A program made the translations under genes and the position numbers. From the NCBI GenBank assembly GCA_964619125.1, contig CAZUCA010000011.1, forward strand, positions 4,990 to 68,989: a stretch of DNA of 64,000 nucleotides, given 5' to 3'. This DNA comes from Owenweeksia sp964619125 (lineage in GTDB: Bacteria; Bacteroidota; Bacteroidia; Flavobacteriales; Schleiferiaceae). Below, piece by piece: positions 8,470 to 17,009 of this stretch. Below the pieces are notes generated by a model, which did no database searches, was not told the DNA's origin, and was given only the letters and a program-made list of their open reading frames with translations. Each line of letters begins with the position of its first letter. Positions within the stretch are counted from its first letter, which is position 1.

Positions 8470-9312
8470 CTACTTTGCTTGCGCTCCGCTTTTTTGGGTC
8501 AGCGCCTGATCGTTAATTCGCTTCCTTTCCCGGTCAAAGAACCAGCCGTATTTGTTGAAATATTGCCAGGCCGAACGAAGGTGGCGTTTGAGCTGGCTGC
8601 CACTTTTATAGCTGTCTTTTTGATATTCGTGGATTACCTGAACGCCGGGCCAGAAGAGGTTTTTTCCCTTGTGAAGAAGGCGCCGTGACAAATCCACATC
8701 TTCCAGGTAAAGGAAAAAGCGTTCGTCGAAGCCACCGATTTCCTGCAGCCAGGGCCGTCGGCAAAACATAAAACATCCGCTCAGCACCGGTACTTCCATT
8801 TCACGGCTGGCGCTGAATTGCCTGAGCTCATAGTCTGCCAGTGATGACTTAAACAGGCCTCGTAAAAAGCGGGGTATAAAGCGCCGGGCAAAAAGATCGA
8901 AAGGGGTGGGTAAAAGTTTGCGCAAGCCCTGATCCTCGCCATCGGGGTAGGTTACCAGTGGCATCAGCAGGCCACATTCGGGGCGCTGAGCCATATAGCC
9001 TATGAGTTTAGGGAGGACAGCGGGATCAAAATAAACATCGGGATTCAGGATCAGATGATAGGGCGCTGCCAGCTTGTTATCGAGAATAGCCTTGTTATGG
9101 GCGCTGCCATAGCCGATATTTTCGCTTTGCGGGCGGTATTCCACCTGCGGGGGCCATTGACGCTGAGCTAATTCAGGCGCGTGGCCAGGGTCATTGTCAA
9201 TAAATATAAGGCGCAGGCGCAGCTCAGGATGGCTACAACTGTTGATCAGTTTGTTAATCTGCGCTTCGCTATTGTGGTACAACACCACCGATATAATGAG
9301 GTCGTAATTCAC
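8470..9312 (-). CDS. Glycosyltransferase family 2 (rhamnosyltransferase-like)
   Basis: 280 residues with a GT-A fold: SVVLYHN at 8-14, FIDNDPG (37-43), NIGYGSAHNKAI (65-76) and the metal-binding LNPDV (89-93). A later GCFMFCRRPW and FDERFFLYLEDVDLSRR segment is typical of rhamnosyl or related GT2 enzymes that extend lipid-linked sugars at the inner face of the membrane. The ATG overlaps the stop of the next upstream gene by 4 bases, so it is part of the polysaccharide operon. Donor and acceptor cannot be read from the sequence. Confidence 0.88.
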   Translation of the reverse strand: MNYDLIISVVLYHNSEAQINKLINSCSHPELRLRLIFIDNDPGHAPELAQRQWPPQVEYRPQSENIGYGSAHNKAILDNKLAAPYHLILNPDVYFDPAVLPKLIGYMAQRPECGLLMPLVTYPDGEDQGLRKLLPTPFDLFARRFIPRFLRGLFKSSLADYELRQFSASREMEVPVLSGCFMFCRRPWLQEIGGFDERFFLYLEDVDLSRRLLHKGKNLFWPGVQVIHEYQKDSYKSGSQLKRHLRSAWQYFNKYGWFFDRERKRINDQALTQKSGAQAK

Positions 9313-10202
9313 GAGGGCTGAAAAAATTCCGGTTCAGTATTTTTTTTCTGGGCCAGCTTACGGTACATCTTACGCCGGTAGGCAGCCAGCCACAGGTAAA
9401 TGGGCACAACTCTGAAGCTTCCGCGCAAGGCACTTACTACTGCTCCTGCTATGGCCCGAAGAGGAAGCAGCGCCGCCCGTCTTTCCAAGCCGTGCCTGAA
9501 CATCACATAGAGATACCCATCGGTGTAGGAAGCAAAACGCTTTTTGAGAGCCTGCGTGTCCATATTGTCATATTTGCCAAAGCGCGAGGGGTGAAAGTTG
9601 CGCAGTTCACGGCGGTAAATAAAGTCGCTGTGCTGGCAGCAGCGCAGATAATAGTCGAGGTCTTCGGAGCTGGCCCACCTGGCGCCGGCACCGAGCTTTT
9701 CATCAAAATGTCCCACTGCCTTTACCACCGGCAGTGGAATGATGAGTGACACGCTGGCCACAAATGCTAACAGCTCTTCTTTGCCTCTCAGCTGCTCCTG
9801 CCGGGGATATTTTTTATAATCACGGCCATCTTCTTCACCCACCACCCGGCCCAGGTAAGCCTGCCCGGCAGTGGTGATTTTCTGATAGGCCTCAAAAAAG
9901 CTGCGATCAAAAGTGCTGTCATCATCGGGAAACATCAGGTGGCGGGCCTGCAACTGGTGTTGCCCGGCATAGTCGAGTCCTAAATTGCGGGCCGCCGACA
10001 GGCTTAGTTGATCACCGTGATTGAGAGTGCTGATGCTGAGGAGGGGGTCACTACTTTCAAACCGGTAGCTGGGTCCCTGATTTACAATGAGCAGGTGCAC
10101 CGGCTGCCCGGCAGTATTACCGGCAATTGACTGCTGCAGCTTTTCCAGCAAGTGGCGGTCGCGCCCGGTGGCAAGCATCAGTATGGCGGCAGTCTTACTC
10201 AT
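9309..10202 (-). CDS. Putative glycosyltransferase (GT2-like, DDD motif)
   Basis: 297 residues. A Rossmann-like start (AILMLATGRDR), LSLSAARNLGLDYA at 67-79 and FPDDDSTFD (91-99, with Asp93-95 as the likely metal site) fit a GT-A glycosyltransferase. WASSEDLDYYLRCC near 175-190 would be the acceptor-side ED motif. The basic C-terminus (about 245-297) looks membrane-associated. It is more divergent than its neighbours and could be assigned to more than one GT family. It overlaps the neighbouring genes by 4 and 8 bases, so it belongs to the same transcription unit. Confidence 0.75.
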   Translation of the reverse strand: MSKTAAILMLATGRDRHLLEKLQQSIAGNTAGQPVHLLIVNQGPSYRFESSDPLLSISTLNHGDQLSLSAARNLGLDYAGQHQLQARHLMFPDDDSTFDRSFFEAYQKITTAGQAYLGRVVGEEDGRDYKKYPRQEQLRGKEELLAFVASVSLIIPLPVVKAVGHFDEKLGAGARWASSEDLDYYLRCCQHSDFIYRRELRNFHPSRFGKYDNMDTQALKKRFASYTDGYLYVMFRHGLERRAALLPLRAIAGAVVSALRGSFRVVPIYLWLAAYRRKMYRKLAQKKNTEPEFFQPS

Positions 10203-11169
10203 TTCTTACCGTGGTTGTGCCGGCGATAGGACTGAGGCGGTTGTAAATCATTTTAACCACTGGCTTTGGCAACAGCCTGGCCATCCACAAATAGGCGCGG
10301 GCTATTTTTACCGAGGGATTTAATTGCAGGCAGGCCTTCAGATGTTTTATGGAATTGGCCCGCTGAAAATTGTGAAAAAGGTAGGAGCGCCCAAGGTATA
10401 GGTGGTACATGCTTTTTTTGAAGGAAGGAGTGCGGTCTTCCCCATCCTTGATTTCCTGCATCATGCGGAGGTCTTCGTCGCTCATGCTGCCCCGGCGGAT
10501 GGCGCGCTGGCAGATTTCATCAAAGAGCTTGCTGTTGGCCTTGGCCGAAAGTGAGGTAGGAACTATGCGATACTTCACCACCACTTGCGGCAGCTGATAT
10601 ACCTTACCCTGCAATGACAGCTGGTACATCAACATATAGTCTACAATGTAGTGCTTTACCGGCTCGTAGTAACCCCCAACCGCATCAAAAGCCTGGCGGG
10701 TAAAGAGCACGGCGCTGTGCGTCCAGGGATTACGCCTGTCCTGATGACGGCGAATTTCCTCGTCCTTTACCGGCTTCATTTCGGTGTAGAGATAGTGGCC
10801 GTCTTTGTCGATTATATCGGCATAGCCGCCGATGGCTACGTAGTCAGGATGCTTCTCCATAAAGGCGAACTGATGCTGAAGCTTGTCAGGCAACCACAGG
10901 TCATCGGCATCAATAATGGCAATATACTTACCGCTACTGGCGGCAATAGCGCGGTTTTTGGCCTTGGCCACGCCGGTATTTTTTTGCTCCAGCAGGCGTA
11001 TGCGCTCATCCTTGAAGCCGCCTGCCACCGCGGTGGTGTCATCAGTAGAGCCATCATCCATAATGATAAACTCAAAATCACTAAAAGACTGATTTAATAC
11101 CGATGCAATGGTTTCAGCGATATAAGGCTGGCCATTTTTTACAGACATTATTACACTTATCGCCGGCAT
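10195..11169 (-). CDS. Glycosyltransferase family 2
   Basis: 324 residues with a canonical GT2 N-terminus: ISVIMSVKNG at 4-13, MDDGSTDDT (37-45) and IDADDLW (86-92), the DXD metal and nucleotide-sugar site. The C-terminal third (about 225-324) is helical and basic, perhaps membrane-bound. It overlaps the downstream glycosyltransferase gene by 8 bases and meets the flippase stop in a TGATG overlap, so the whole block from flippase to this gene is one operon. It should add one sugar to the lipid-linked repeat; which sugar is unknown. Confidence 0.9.
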   Translation of the reverse strand: MPAISVIMSVKNGQPYIAETIASVLNQSFSDFEFIIMDDGSTDDTTAVAGGFKDERIRLLEQKNTGVAKAKNRAIAASSGKYIAIIDADDLWLPDKLQHQFAFMEKHPDYVAIGGYADIIDKDGHYLYTEMKPVKDEEIRRHQDRRNPWTHSAVLFTRQAFDAVGGYYEPVKHYIVDYMLMYQLSLQGKVYQLPQVVVKYRIVPTSLSAKANSKLFDEICQRAIRRGSMSDEDLRMMQEIKDGEDRTPSFKKSMYHLYLGRSYLFHNFQRANSIKHLKACLQLNPSVKIARAYLWMARLLPKPVVKMIYNRLSPIAGTTTVRNE

Positions 11170-12410
11170 CAGGATTTCTTAAGTTTTTGGTAGAAAAGCA
11201 CGGTAGCAAAAACCGCCACCATAACTTCAGTAATTAAGCGCACAGTAGCAGCACCCAGGGCTGCATAGCTGTTGATTAGCCAAAGATTTAATATCACACT
11301 GCTGACGCCGGTTACCATAATAAGGTACATATAGCTTTTGTCTTGCCGCAAAATTAGCAGTCCTTGCTGTAGGTGCATATGACCAAAACTGCCTACCGCG
11401 AGCATGGGGGCCATGATGGCCACCAACTGGGCAGCCTCCCGGTAATCCTCACCAAAGAGAATCCTTACAACCCAGGAAGAGAGAACTATCAGAAGGATGG
11501 TGGCAGCGGTGGAAACCAGGGCAAGCAGTATTAAGCTCTTGCGATGGCTGGCTCTGAACTCACCAGTGCCAGCCGCCATTTTTTGCGACAGGAAGGGAAA
11601 AAGGGCGCCATGAAGGGGTTGAAAAAGGAAGCTTTGCGCAACGTTGATAAGCTTGGAAGCAGAAGCGAATAACCCCAGTTGCAGAGGGCTAAGGAGAAAG
11701 CCGCCGATCAGGAGGGAGCTGAAGCCATAAATACGGGTGAAGAAATTGGAGAAAAAGACAAAGCGTCCTTCCCATATTACCGCCTTTACGGCCTTGGCTT
11801 TTAGCTTAAGCCAGCTTAGGCCGGGCATTAGCCGGAAGGCCAGAATGAGGGTGATAATGCCTACCACCACCTGGGTGGCACCGCTGATAAAGGTGATGTA
11901 ATAGAAATCCTGCTGATCGCGGATAAAGACAAAAATCAGCAGGGTTGCGAGGCCTTTAATGACTACGTTGGCCAGGGCAATCATCCCCAGCTTTTGGGTG
12001 CCGGCAAAAAGGAAGTGGGGGTAAAGGGCCCAACCCAGCACGATGGGAAAAGATATCCACAGCAGGTAGAGGTTTTCGCGAAAGCGGGGTATGCTGAACA
12101 CCAGCAGGCTGAAAATTACCAGGCCAAGGCCAAAAAGAATGATCCGGGCCCACATCACCGAAGAAAATACCATGGAAAGGCGTGCGGGTAAATGACCGAT
12201 TGCAGCAATTTTGCGGGTGGCAGTAGTATTAAAGCTATAATCCACAATTACCACAAAATACAGCATCACTACATTGGCAAACTCCACCAGCCCATAATTA
12301 CTTGGACCCACCACCCGGGTGATATAGGGGATGGTGATAAGGGGAAATAGGTAATTAGCTATTTGCGAAAGGCCCAAATAGCTGATATTTCGTGTTAGTT
12401 TTGCGCCCAA
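11169..12410 (-). CDS. Polysaccharide biosynthesis flippase (Wzx/MATE-like)
   Basis: 413 residues with about twelve membrane segments, and an N-terminal block (NISYLGLSQIANYLFPLITIP, split here as NISYLGLSQIAN then YLFPLITIPYITRVVG) typical of the polysaccharide_synt/Wzx exporter family. It would flip the undecaprenyl-linked repeat across the inner membrane. It is the first gene of the surface-polysaccharide operon and is followed by three glycosyltransferases, a WecA-like enzyme and a ligase/polymerase, which strongly supports the role. Confidence 0.88.
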   Translation of the reverse strand: MGAKLTRNISYLGLSQIANYLFPLITIPYITRVVGPSNYGLVEFANVVMLYFVVIVDYSFNTTATRKIAAIGHLPARLSMVFSSVMWARIILFGLGLVIFSLLVFSIPRFRENLYLLWISFPIVLGWALYPHFLFAGTQKLGMIALANVVIKGLATLLIFVFIRDQQDFYYITFISGATQVVVGIITLILAFRLMPGLSWLKLKAKAVKAVIWEGRFVFFSNFFTRIYGFSSLLIGGFLLSPLQLGLFASASKLINVAQSFLFQPLHGALFPFLSQKMAAGTGEFRASHRKSLILLALVSTAATILLIVLSSWVVRILFGEDYREAAQLVAIMAPMLAVGSFGHMHLQQGLLILRQDKSYMYLIMVTGVSSVILNLWLINSYAALGAATVRLITEVMVAVFATVLFYQKLKKS

Positions 12411-12425
12411 GAAAAATATTTGTGG

Positions 12426-12433
12426 CGAAATTA
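12426..12433 (-). promoter_or_regulatory. Candidate -7 element for the polysaccharide operon
   Basis: Minus-strand TAATTTCG (TAnnTT(T/C)G type) lies 15 bases before the flippase ATG. There is no good TTG upstream. This is the only promoter-like box in the 61-base gap on this strand. Confidence 0.35.
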
Positions 12434-12471
12434 ATCTTTTTAGCCGCAGTGCCCGGATACTTCAGGCTGGA

Positions 12472-13140
12472 GTGGGCAAAGCACAAAAATCGCAGAAATT
12501 GAAAAAGAGCACTCTTTACCTGATGTTTCGGAAACTTTGGGTCAGTTATAAATTGATCACCCGGAAGAACTCCTATCTCAATACCACTGGCTTTATCTGG
12601 AGCCACCAAAAGATAGAACCGGTTGACGCCGATGACCAACCCATTCCCTGGATGAATTACGCCATGACAGAGCTTCTTGACGAGCGGCTCACCAAAGAGC
12701 TTACCATGTTTGAATACGGGGCTGGCTATTCTACCCTGTATTTTGCAGCCCGGGTGGCTTCGGTACACTCAGTGGAGTATGACCGTGCATGGGAAGACCG
12801 GGTAACAGAGCTCCTGCAGCCGGTGGAAAATGCTACTTTGCTCTTCGAAGAGGTAGGCACCGATTATATAAACTGCGCAGTCAATCAGCCCCTTAAGTTT
12901 GATGTGATCTTAGTGGACGGCCGTGAACGGGTGGAATGCACCAAAGCTTCTATCGCCGCTCTGAGTCCGGCAGGGGTTATAATTCTTGACGATTCGGACC
13001 GGAATGAGTATCAGGCTGCCTTTCCCCTGATGCATGAGGCTGGCTTTAAAAACCTGCGCATATCCGGTCTTAAACCTTTCTCTTTTAAACGCGAGGAATC
13101 AACCATTTTTTATCGTAACGCTAATTGCCTCGGAATTTAG
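12472..13140 (+). CDS. Class I SAM-dependent methyltransferase-like protein
   Basis: Up to 222 residues. A glycine-rich motif I, FEYGAGYSTLYFA (about 79-91), an acidic VEYD after the second strand (about 100-103), FDVILVDGRERVEC (about 142-155) and GVIILDDSDR (about 167-176) outline a Rossmann methyltransferase. The first 50 residues are basic and lack a recognised domain. The start could be the GTG at 12472 or the ATG at 12523; the basic tail before the ATG cannot decide. It is divergent from the flippase and next to the sugar genes, so it may methylate a glycan or lipid, which is only a contextual guess. Confidence 0.65.
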   Translation: MGKAQKSQKLKKSTLYLMFRKLWVSYKLITRKNSYLNTTGFIWSHQKIEPVDADDQPIPWMNYAMTELLDERLTKELTMFEYGAGYSTLYFAARVASVHSVEYDRAWEDRVTELLQPVENATLLFEEVGTDYINCAVNQPLKFDVILVDGRERVECTKASIAALSPAGVIILDDSDRNEYQAAFPLMHEAGFKNLRISGLKPFSFKREESTIFYRNANCLGI

Positions 13141-13143
13141 GCC

Positions 13144-15123
13144 TCAGAGAATTCGGTTAAGCTCCTTGTTGATCTCAATCCGAAGTTGGGTAAGGCGCTG
13201 CAGGCTTTCAGCTTTTTCATTGAATAAGCGGGCCGGTTCACTATGACCTTTAATCTCAAGTTGAATTTCGCGAATCAGGTCTCCCACCCGTTTCTCTTTA
13301 TAGCGCAATACACTCTCCACGGCGAAATTGCGCACAAAAGCATCCTTTTCCGGTAAAAAGATGCGCATGCGCTGCCAGTTGTGGAGATGATGTTTTTCGG
13401 TGACCAGGTCGGCCACGGTGTTTACCACGGTTGAATCATCGAGTTTTACAAAATAATCGGCATCCAGTACCACGCCCTTGTCGTTGTATTCTTTGGTGAA
13501 CTCTTCCTGCAGGCGTTTAAACACCGGGTGGCGAAAGCGAAGCTGATCCTGTTCCAGCTCGGCGATGATGTATTCAGCCACCATTTCCGGCTCCACCTCT
13601 TCGTCATCATCCTCTAATTCCAGGTCAAAATTGCATTGCTTGCGCGGGTAGTTGAGCAGCAACCAACAGATCGCCTCCTCCTGTTTGTAATGCGGGGTAT
13701 CCGTGAGGGCGCTGGCAGTGGGTGCTTCTTTCTGTGCCTGCTCACCAGGCTCATTGCCCACCACCTGCAGGCGGGCATTTTTCTGCTCTTCACGTTTGCG
13801 CTCCTTCTCCTCGTGTTGTTGCTGGTTTTTACGTACCTGGGCCAGCTCGGTAAAGAGTATGCGCTCTTCCATCTGCAGCACCATCGCACACTCCTGCACA
13901 TAGGCATTGCGCTCCAGCGCATCGGGAATACGGGCTATGCTCTCCACTATATCGCGGGCGGCCTTCGACTTTTCGAGGGGATTATTCCCAGCCTCTTTCA
14001 GAAGCAGGGAAGCCTTAAAGCGCAGAAAATCAGTTTTTTCTTCCTCGATATAATCTTTGAGCTCGGTGGCGCTCACCTTGCGGGAGTAGGAGTCGGGGTC
14101 CTCACCTTCCGGGAATAGCAGCACGTTAACGTTCATCCCTTCTTCCAGAATGAGATCGATACCGCGCAGGGATGCCTTGATGCCGGCCGGGTCGCCGTCG
14201 TAAAGAATGGTGATGTTGTTGGTGTAGCGCTTAATCAGGTTGATCTGCTCACTGGTAAGGGCGGTGCCCGAACTGGCCACTACGTTTTTCACCCCGGCCT
14301 GGTGCAGGCTGATCACGTCGGTATAACCTTCCACCAGGAGGCAGTTATCAGCCCGGCTCAGATCATTCTTAGCCTGGTATAAGCCATAAAGTGTACGGCT
14401 TTTGTGGTAAATCTCACTTTCAGGGCTGTTGAGATATTTGGCAATTTTAGCTTCCTTTTGCAAGGTACGGCCACCAAAGCCCAGTACCCTGCCGGTGTGG
14501 CTGAGGATGGGGAACATTACCCGGGCCCGAAAGCGGTCATACAGCCGCTCCCCCTTTTCAATGCTTAGGCCACTTTTTACCAGGAACTCCTTGCTGTAGC
14601 TGTCTTTAAGAGCCGCTTTCCCCAGGGCCTCGCGATCCTCAGGGCTGTAGCCCAACTGAAACTCTTTGATACTGTCCTCACTGAAACCGCGCTCCCGGAA
14701 ATAACTAAGGGCAATATTGCGGCCCTCATCGCTGTTCCATAGCTGCTCCTGAAAATATTTATTGGCGTACTCATTAACCAGGTAGAGGCTTTCCTTTTCG
14801 GTGCGGCGTGCTTTTTCCTCATCGCTTTGGCCGGTTTCCTCAATTTCAATATTGTACTTTTTGGCCAGGTAGCGGAGCGCCTCAGGATAGGTGTAGTGCT
14901 CGTGCTCCATCAAAAAGGTCACCGCGTTGCCGCCCTTGCCACTACTGAAATCCTTAAAGATTTGCTTGGCCGGCGACACCATAAAGGAGGGGGTCTTTTC
15001 ATTGACGAAAGGACTGAGACCCTTAAAGTTGCTGCCCGATTTTTTGAGGGTTACAAAATCGCCCACCACTTCCTCAATGCGGGCGGTTTCAAAAATGCGG
15101 TCAATGGTTTCCTGAGAGATCAT
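13144..15123 (-). CDS. dnaG: DNA primase, lacking the zinc-ribbon ligands
   Basis: Makes RNA primers at the replication fork with the replicative helicase. 659 residues from the ATG at 15123, which gives the family N-terminus MISQETIDRIFETARIEEV; a TTG 21 bases upstream is less likely. An N-terminal CHC2-like domain (about 1-95), the catalytic core with TOPRIM residues (LLVEGYTDV with Glu265, and YDGDPAG with Asp309 and Asp311), and a C-terminal helicase-binding region (about 420-659, rich in Glu/Gln) are seen. All four zinc ligands of the N-terminal ribbon are replaced: Ser37, Val40, Asp58 and Ser61 stand where Cys, His, Cys, Cys are expected, while the flanking NEKTPSF and GKGGNA are intact. 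Confidence 0.95.
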   Translation of the reverse strand: MISQETIDRIFETARIEEVVGDFVTLKKSGSNFKGLSPFVNEKTPSFMVSPAKQIFKDFSSGKGGNAVTFLMEHEHYTYPEALRYLAKKYNIEIEETGQSDEEKARRTEKESLYLVNEYANKYFQEQLWNSDEGRNIALSYFRERGFSEDSIKEFQLGYSPEDREALGKAALKDSYSKEFLVKSGLSIEKGERLYDRFRARVMFPILSHTGRVLGFGGRTLQKEAKIAKYLNSPESEIYHKSRTLYGLYQAKNDLSRADNCLLVEGYTDVISLHQAGVKNVVASSGTALTSEQINLIKRYTNNITILYDGDPAGIKASLRGIDLILEEGMNVNVLLFPEGEDPDSYSRKVSATELKDYIEEEKTDFLRFKASLLLKEAGNNPLEKSKAARDIVESIARIPDALERNAYVQECAMVLQMEERILFTELAQVRKNQQQHEEKERKREEQKNARLQVVGNEPGEQAQKEAPTASALTDTPHYKQEEAICWLLLNYPRKQCNFDLELEDDDEEVEPEMVAEYIIAELEQDQLRFRHPVFKRLQEEFTKEYNDKGVVLDADYFVKLDDSTVVNTVADLVTEKHHLHNWQRMRIFLPEKDAFVRNFAVESVLRYKEKRVGDLIREIQLEIKGHSEPARLFNEKAESLQRLTQLRIEINKELNRIL

Positions 15124-15146
15124 AAAGGCAGGCAAAAATACCAATT

Positions 15147-17009
15147 CTAGTTGTCGCCACTGTTATGTTGAAGGCTGGCCTTCTCTTCAAAAATATCGTG
15201 CAGGCGCAGGTAAAACAGCGAACCTTCGCCGAGCGTACTTTCCACCCCGATTTTACCATTCATCTGGCTTACGATCTCCTTGGAGATACTGAGTCCCAGT
15301 CCGGTACCCTTGCCCTTGCTGCCGGGTATGCGGTAATAACGGTCAAAGATTTTGTCGCGCTGGTCTTCCGGTATTCCCTCGCCTTCGTCTCTTACCGACA
15401 GGATGAGGTCGTTTTTTTCGCGGTAGGCCTGCAGCTCAATTTCGGATCCTACCGGGGTGTACTTTATACCGTTGGTGAGAAAATTTATCAGCACCCAGGT
15501 AATTTTATTGCCATCGGCAAAGATGGGAGGGAAGTTGCTTTCCACTTTCTTGCTGATAGTGATTTTGCGATCTTCCGCCAGGGTGATGACGCCGTCGATC
15601 GCCTCTTCCAGAATTTCATCAACCGATATCCACCCTGGGTGCAGCTGGATCCGTCCTGACTCCACCTCGTTGGCGTTCAGCAGCTCCTGGGTGATGTTGA
15701 GCAAGCGGCTTACTTCCCACTCCACGTCTTCCACCAGTTCCTCCTGCTCGGTGGTGAGCACGCTGAGGCGCTCGTCCTGCAGCAGTTTAAGGCTCATTTT
15801 GATGGAGGCGATCGGGGTTTTGAGCTCGTGGCTAACGGTGGCGATAAAGTTGGTGCGCGCTTCGTCCAATTCCTTGTATTCAGTAATATTCTTCAGCATG
15901 AGAATATAACTGTTGGGCTGACGCTCGCCATCCATTTCGCTTTGGGTAGTCACCACCTTGCGCACAAAATAGGCGGGCTTCTCCTTGAGCGTTCCTTTTA
16001 CCAGCTTGTTGCGGGTGTAACGCTTACCGCTGCGGGTGTATTCGATCAGGTCATTGAGGATGCTGCTGATCATTTCATTGTTGAGGCTAAGCTCTGAAGC
16101 GGAACGGCCCACGTAATTTATTTCGGGGTTCATTCCCAGCGCCTTCAGGGCAAAGGGGTTAATAAAAAGGATGTTAAAATCGGCATCAAGACCGATAATC
16201 CCTTCCGATATCTTGGTGATGAGGTGGTCTATCCGCTGCTTTTCCAGCATCACCTTCTCCAGGTTTACCTTTTCAAAAGCCTCCAGGCGTTCCATCATGT
16301 TGTTGAAGGTGTGCCCCAATGCGCCAAACTCATCCTGAGTGGCAATATTCACCCGGGTACTGTAGTCACCCTGTTTAATTTTCTCGATGGCTTCTGTCAG
16401 TTTTTCCACCGGATCGGCCATCAGGCGTGGAAAACGCAACAGGAAAGAAAAGGCCACCACAATACACAGGATTACGATGCCGATTACTGAATACACTACC
16501 TTTTCGGCGGTAGCCCGGGCCCGCTGATTACGTTTGTAGATACTTTGTTGGTTGAGCAGGTAAACCTTGTTGATCTGCTCGTTGAGATCCTGGATCAGCG
16601 GTATTAGCTTTTCGAAATAATAATCCTTGGTGCGGGTTACTTTCAGGAAATTCTTGAGCGCCTCAAACTTAATGGCAATTTCATTTACCAGTTCGGCTTC
16701 ACCCTCTTCGGTAAGGGTTAGTTGTTGTTCCTTAAGGTGTTTTTGAAAAGACTCAAGTGCCGGGTTGAGGCGATACTCTATTTTTTCGAGGCGTACCCGG
16801 CTATCTTCAATGGGCTCAAAGGAGTTGCGGATCTCATTGAGCGAAGCCTCCAGACCATGGACATTTTCCAGGGCCCGGTAGTTCACTTCCAGCAGGGCCT
16901 GGCTGCGCACGTTGAGGCTGATGAGATAGTTGATGGAGATGGCGCTCAGAATTACAATCACCGTAAAAAGGAACGCCAGTCCCAAAGTAAGCTTCGTTTT
17001 TACCCTCAT
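15147..17009 (-). CDS. Membrane sensor histidine kinase (HAMP-PAS-HisKA-HATPase)
   Basis: 620 residues. TM1 (about 7-31), an extracytoplasmic helical sensor (about 32-170), TM2 (about 172-192), HAMP (about 193-246), coiled coil and PAS (about 260-370), then HisKA with the phospho-acceptor His394 in SHELKTP, and an ATPase domain with N-box NFLTNGIKYTP, G1 DEGEGIP and G2 GTGLGLSI. The four-helix sensor resembles chemoreceptor-type domains; the ligand is unknown. Its ATG overlaps the stop of the upstream response regulator by 4 bases, and MscS is the first gene of the set, so the three are likely one operon and the kinase should phosphorylate that regulator. Confidence 0.92.
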   Translation of the reverse strand: MRVKTKLTLGLAFLFTVIVILSAISINYLISLNVRSQALLEVNYRALENVHGLEASLNEIRNSFEPIEDSRVRLEKIEYRLNPALESFQKHLKEQQLTLTEEGEAELVNEIAIKFEALKNFLKVTRTKDYYFEKLIPLIQDLNEQINKVYLLNQQSIYKRNQRARATAEKVVYSVIGIVILCIVVAFSFLLRFPRLMADPVEKLTEAIEKIKQGDYSTRVNIATQDEFGALGHTFNNMMERLEAFEKVNLEKVMLEKQRIDHLITKISEGIIGLDADFNILFINPFALKALGMNPEINYVGRSASELSLNNEMISSILNDLIEYTRSGKRYTRNKLVKGTLKEKPAYFVRKVVTTQSEMDGERQPNSYILMLKNITEYKELDEARTNFIATVSHELKTPIASIKMSLKLLQDERLSVLTTEQEELVEDVEWEVSRLLNITQELLNANEVESGRIQLHPGWISVDEILEEAIDGVITLAEDRKITISKKVESNFPPIFADGNKITWVLINFLTNGIKYTPVGSEIELQAYREKNDLILSVRDEGEGIPEDQRDKIFDRYYRIPGSKGKGTGLGLSISKEIVSQMNGKIGVESTLGEGSLFYLRLHDIFEEKASLQHNSGDN

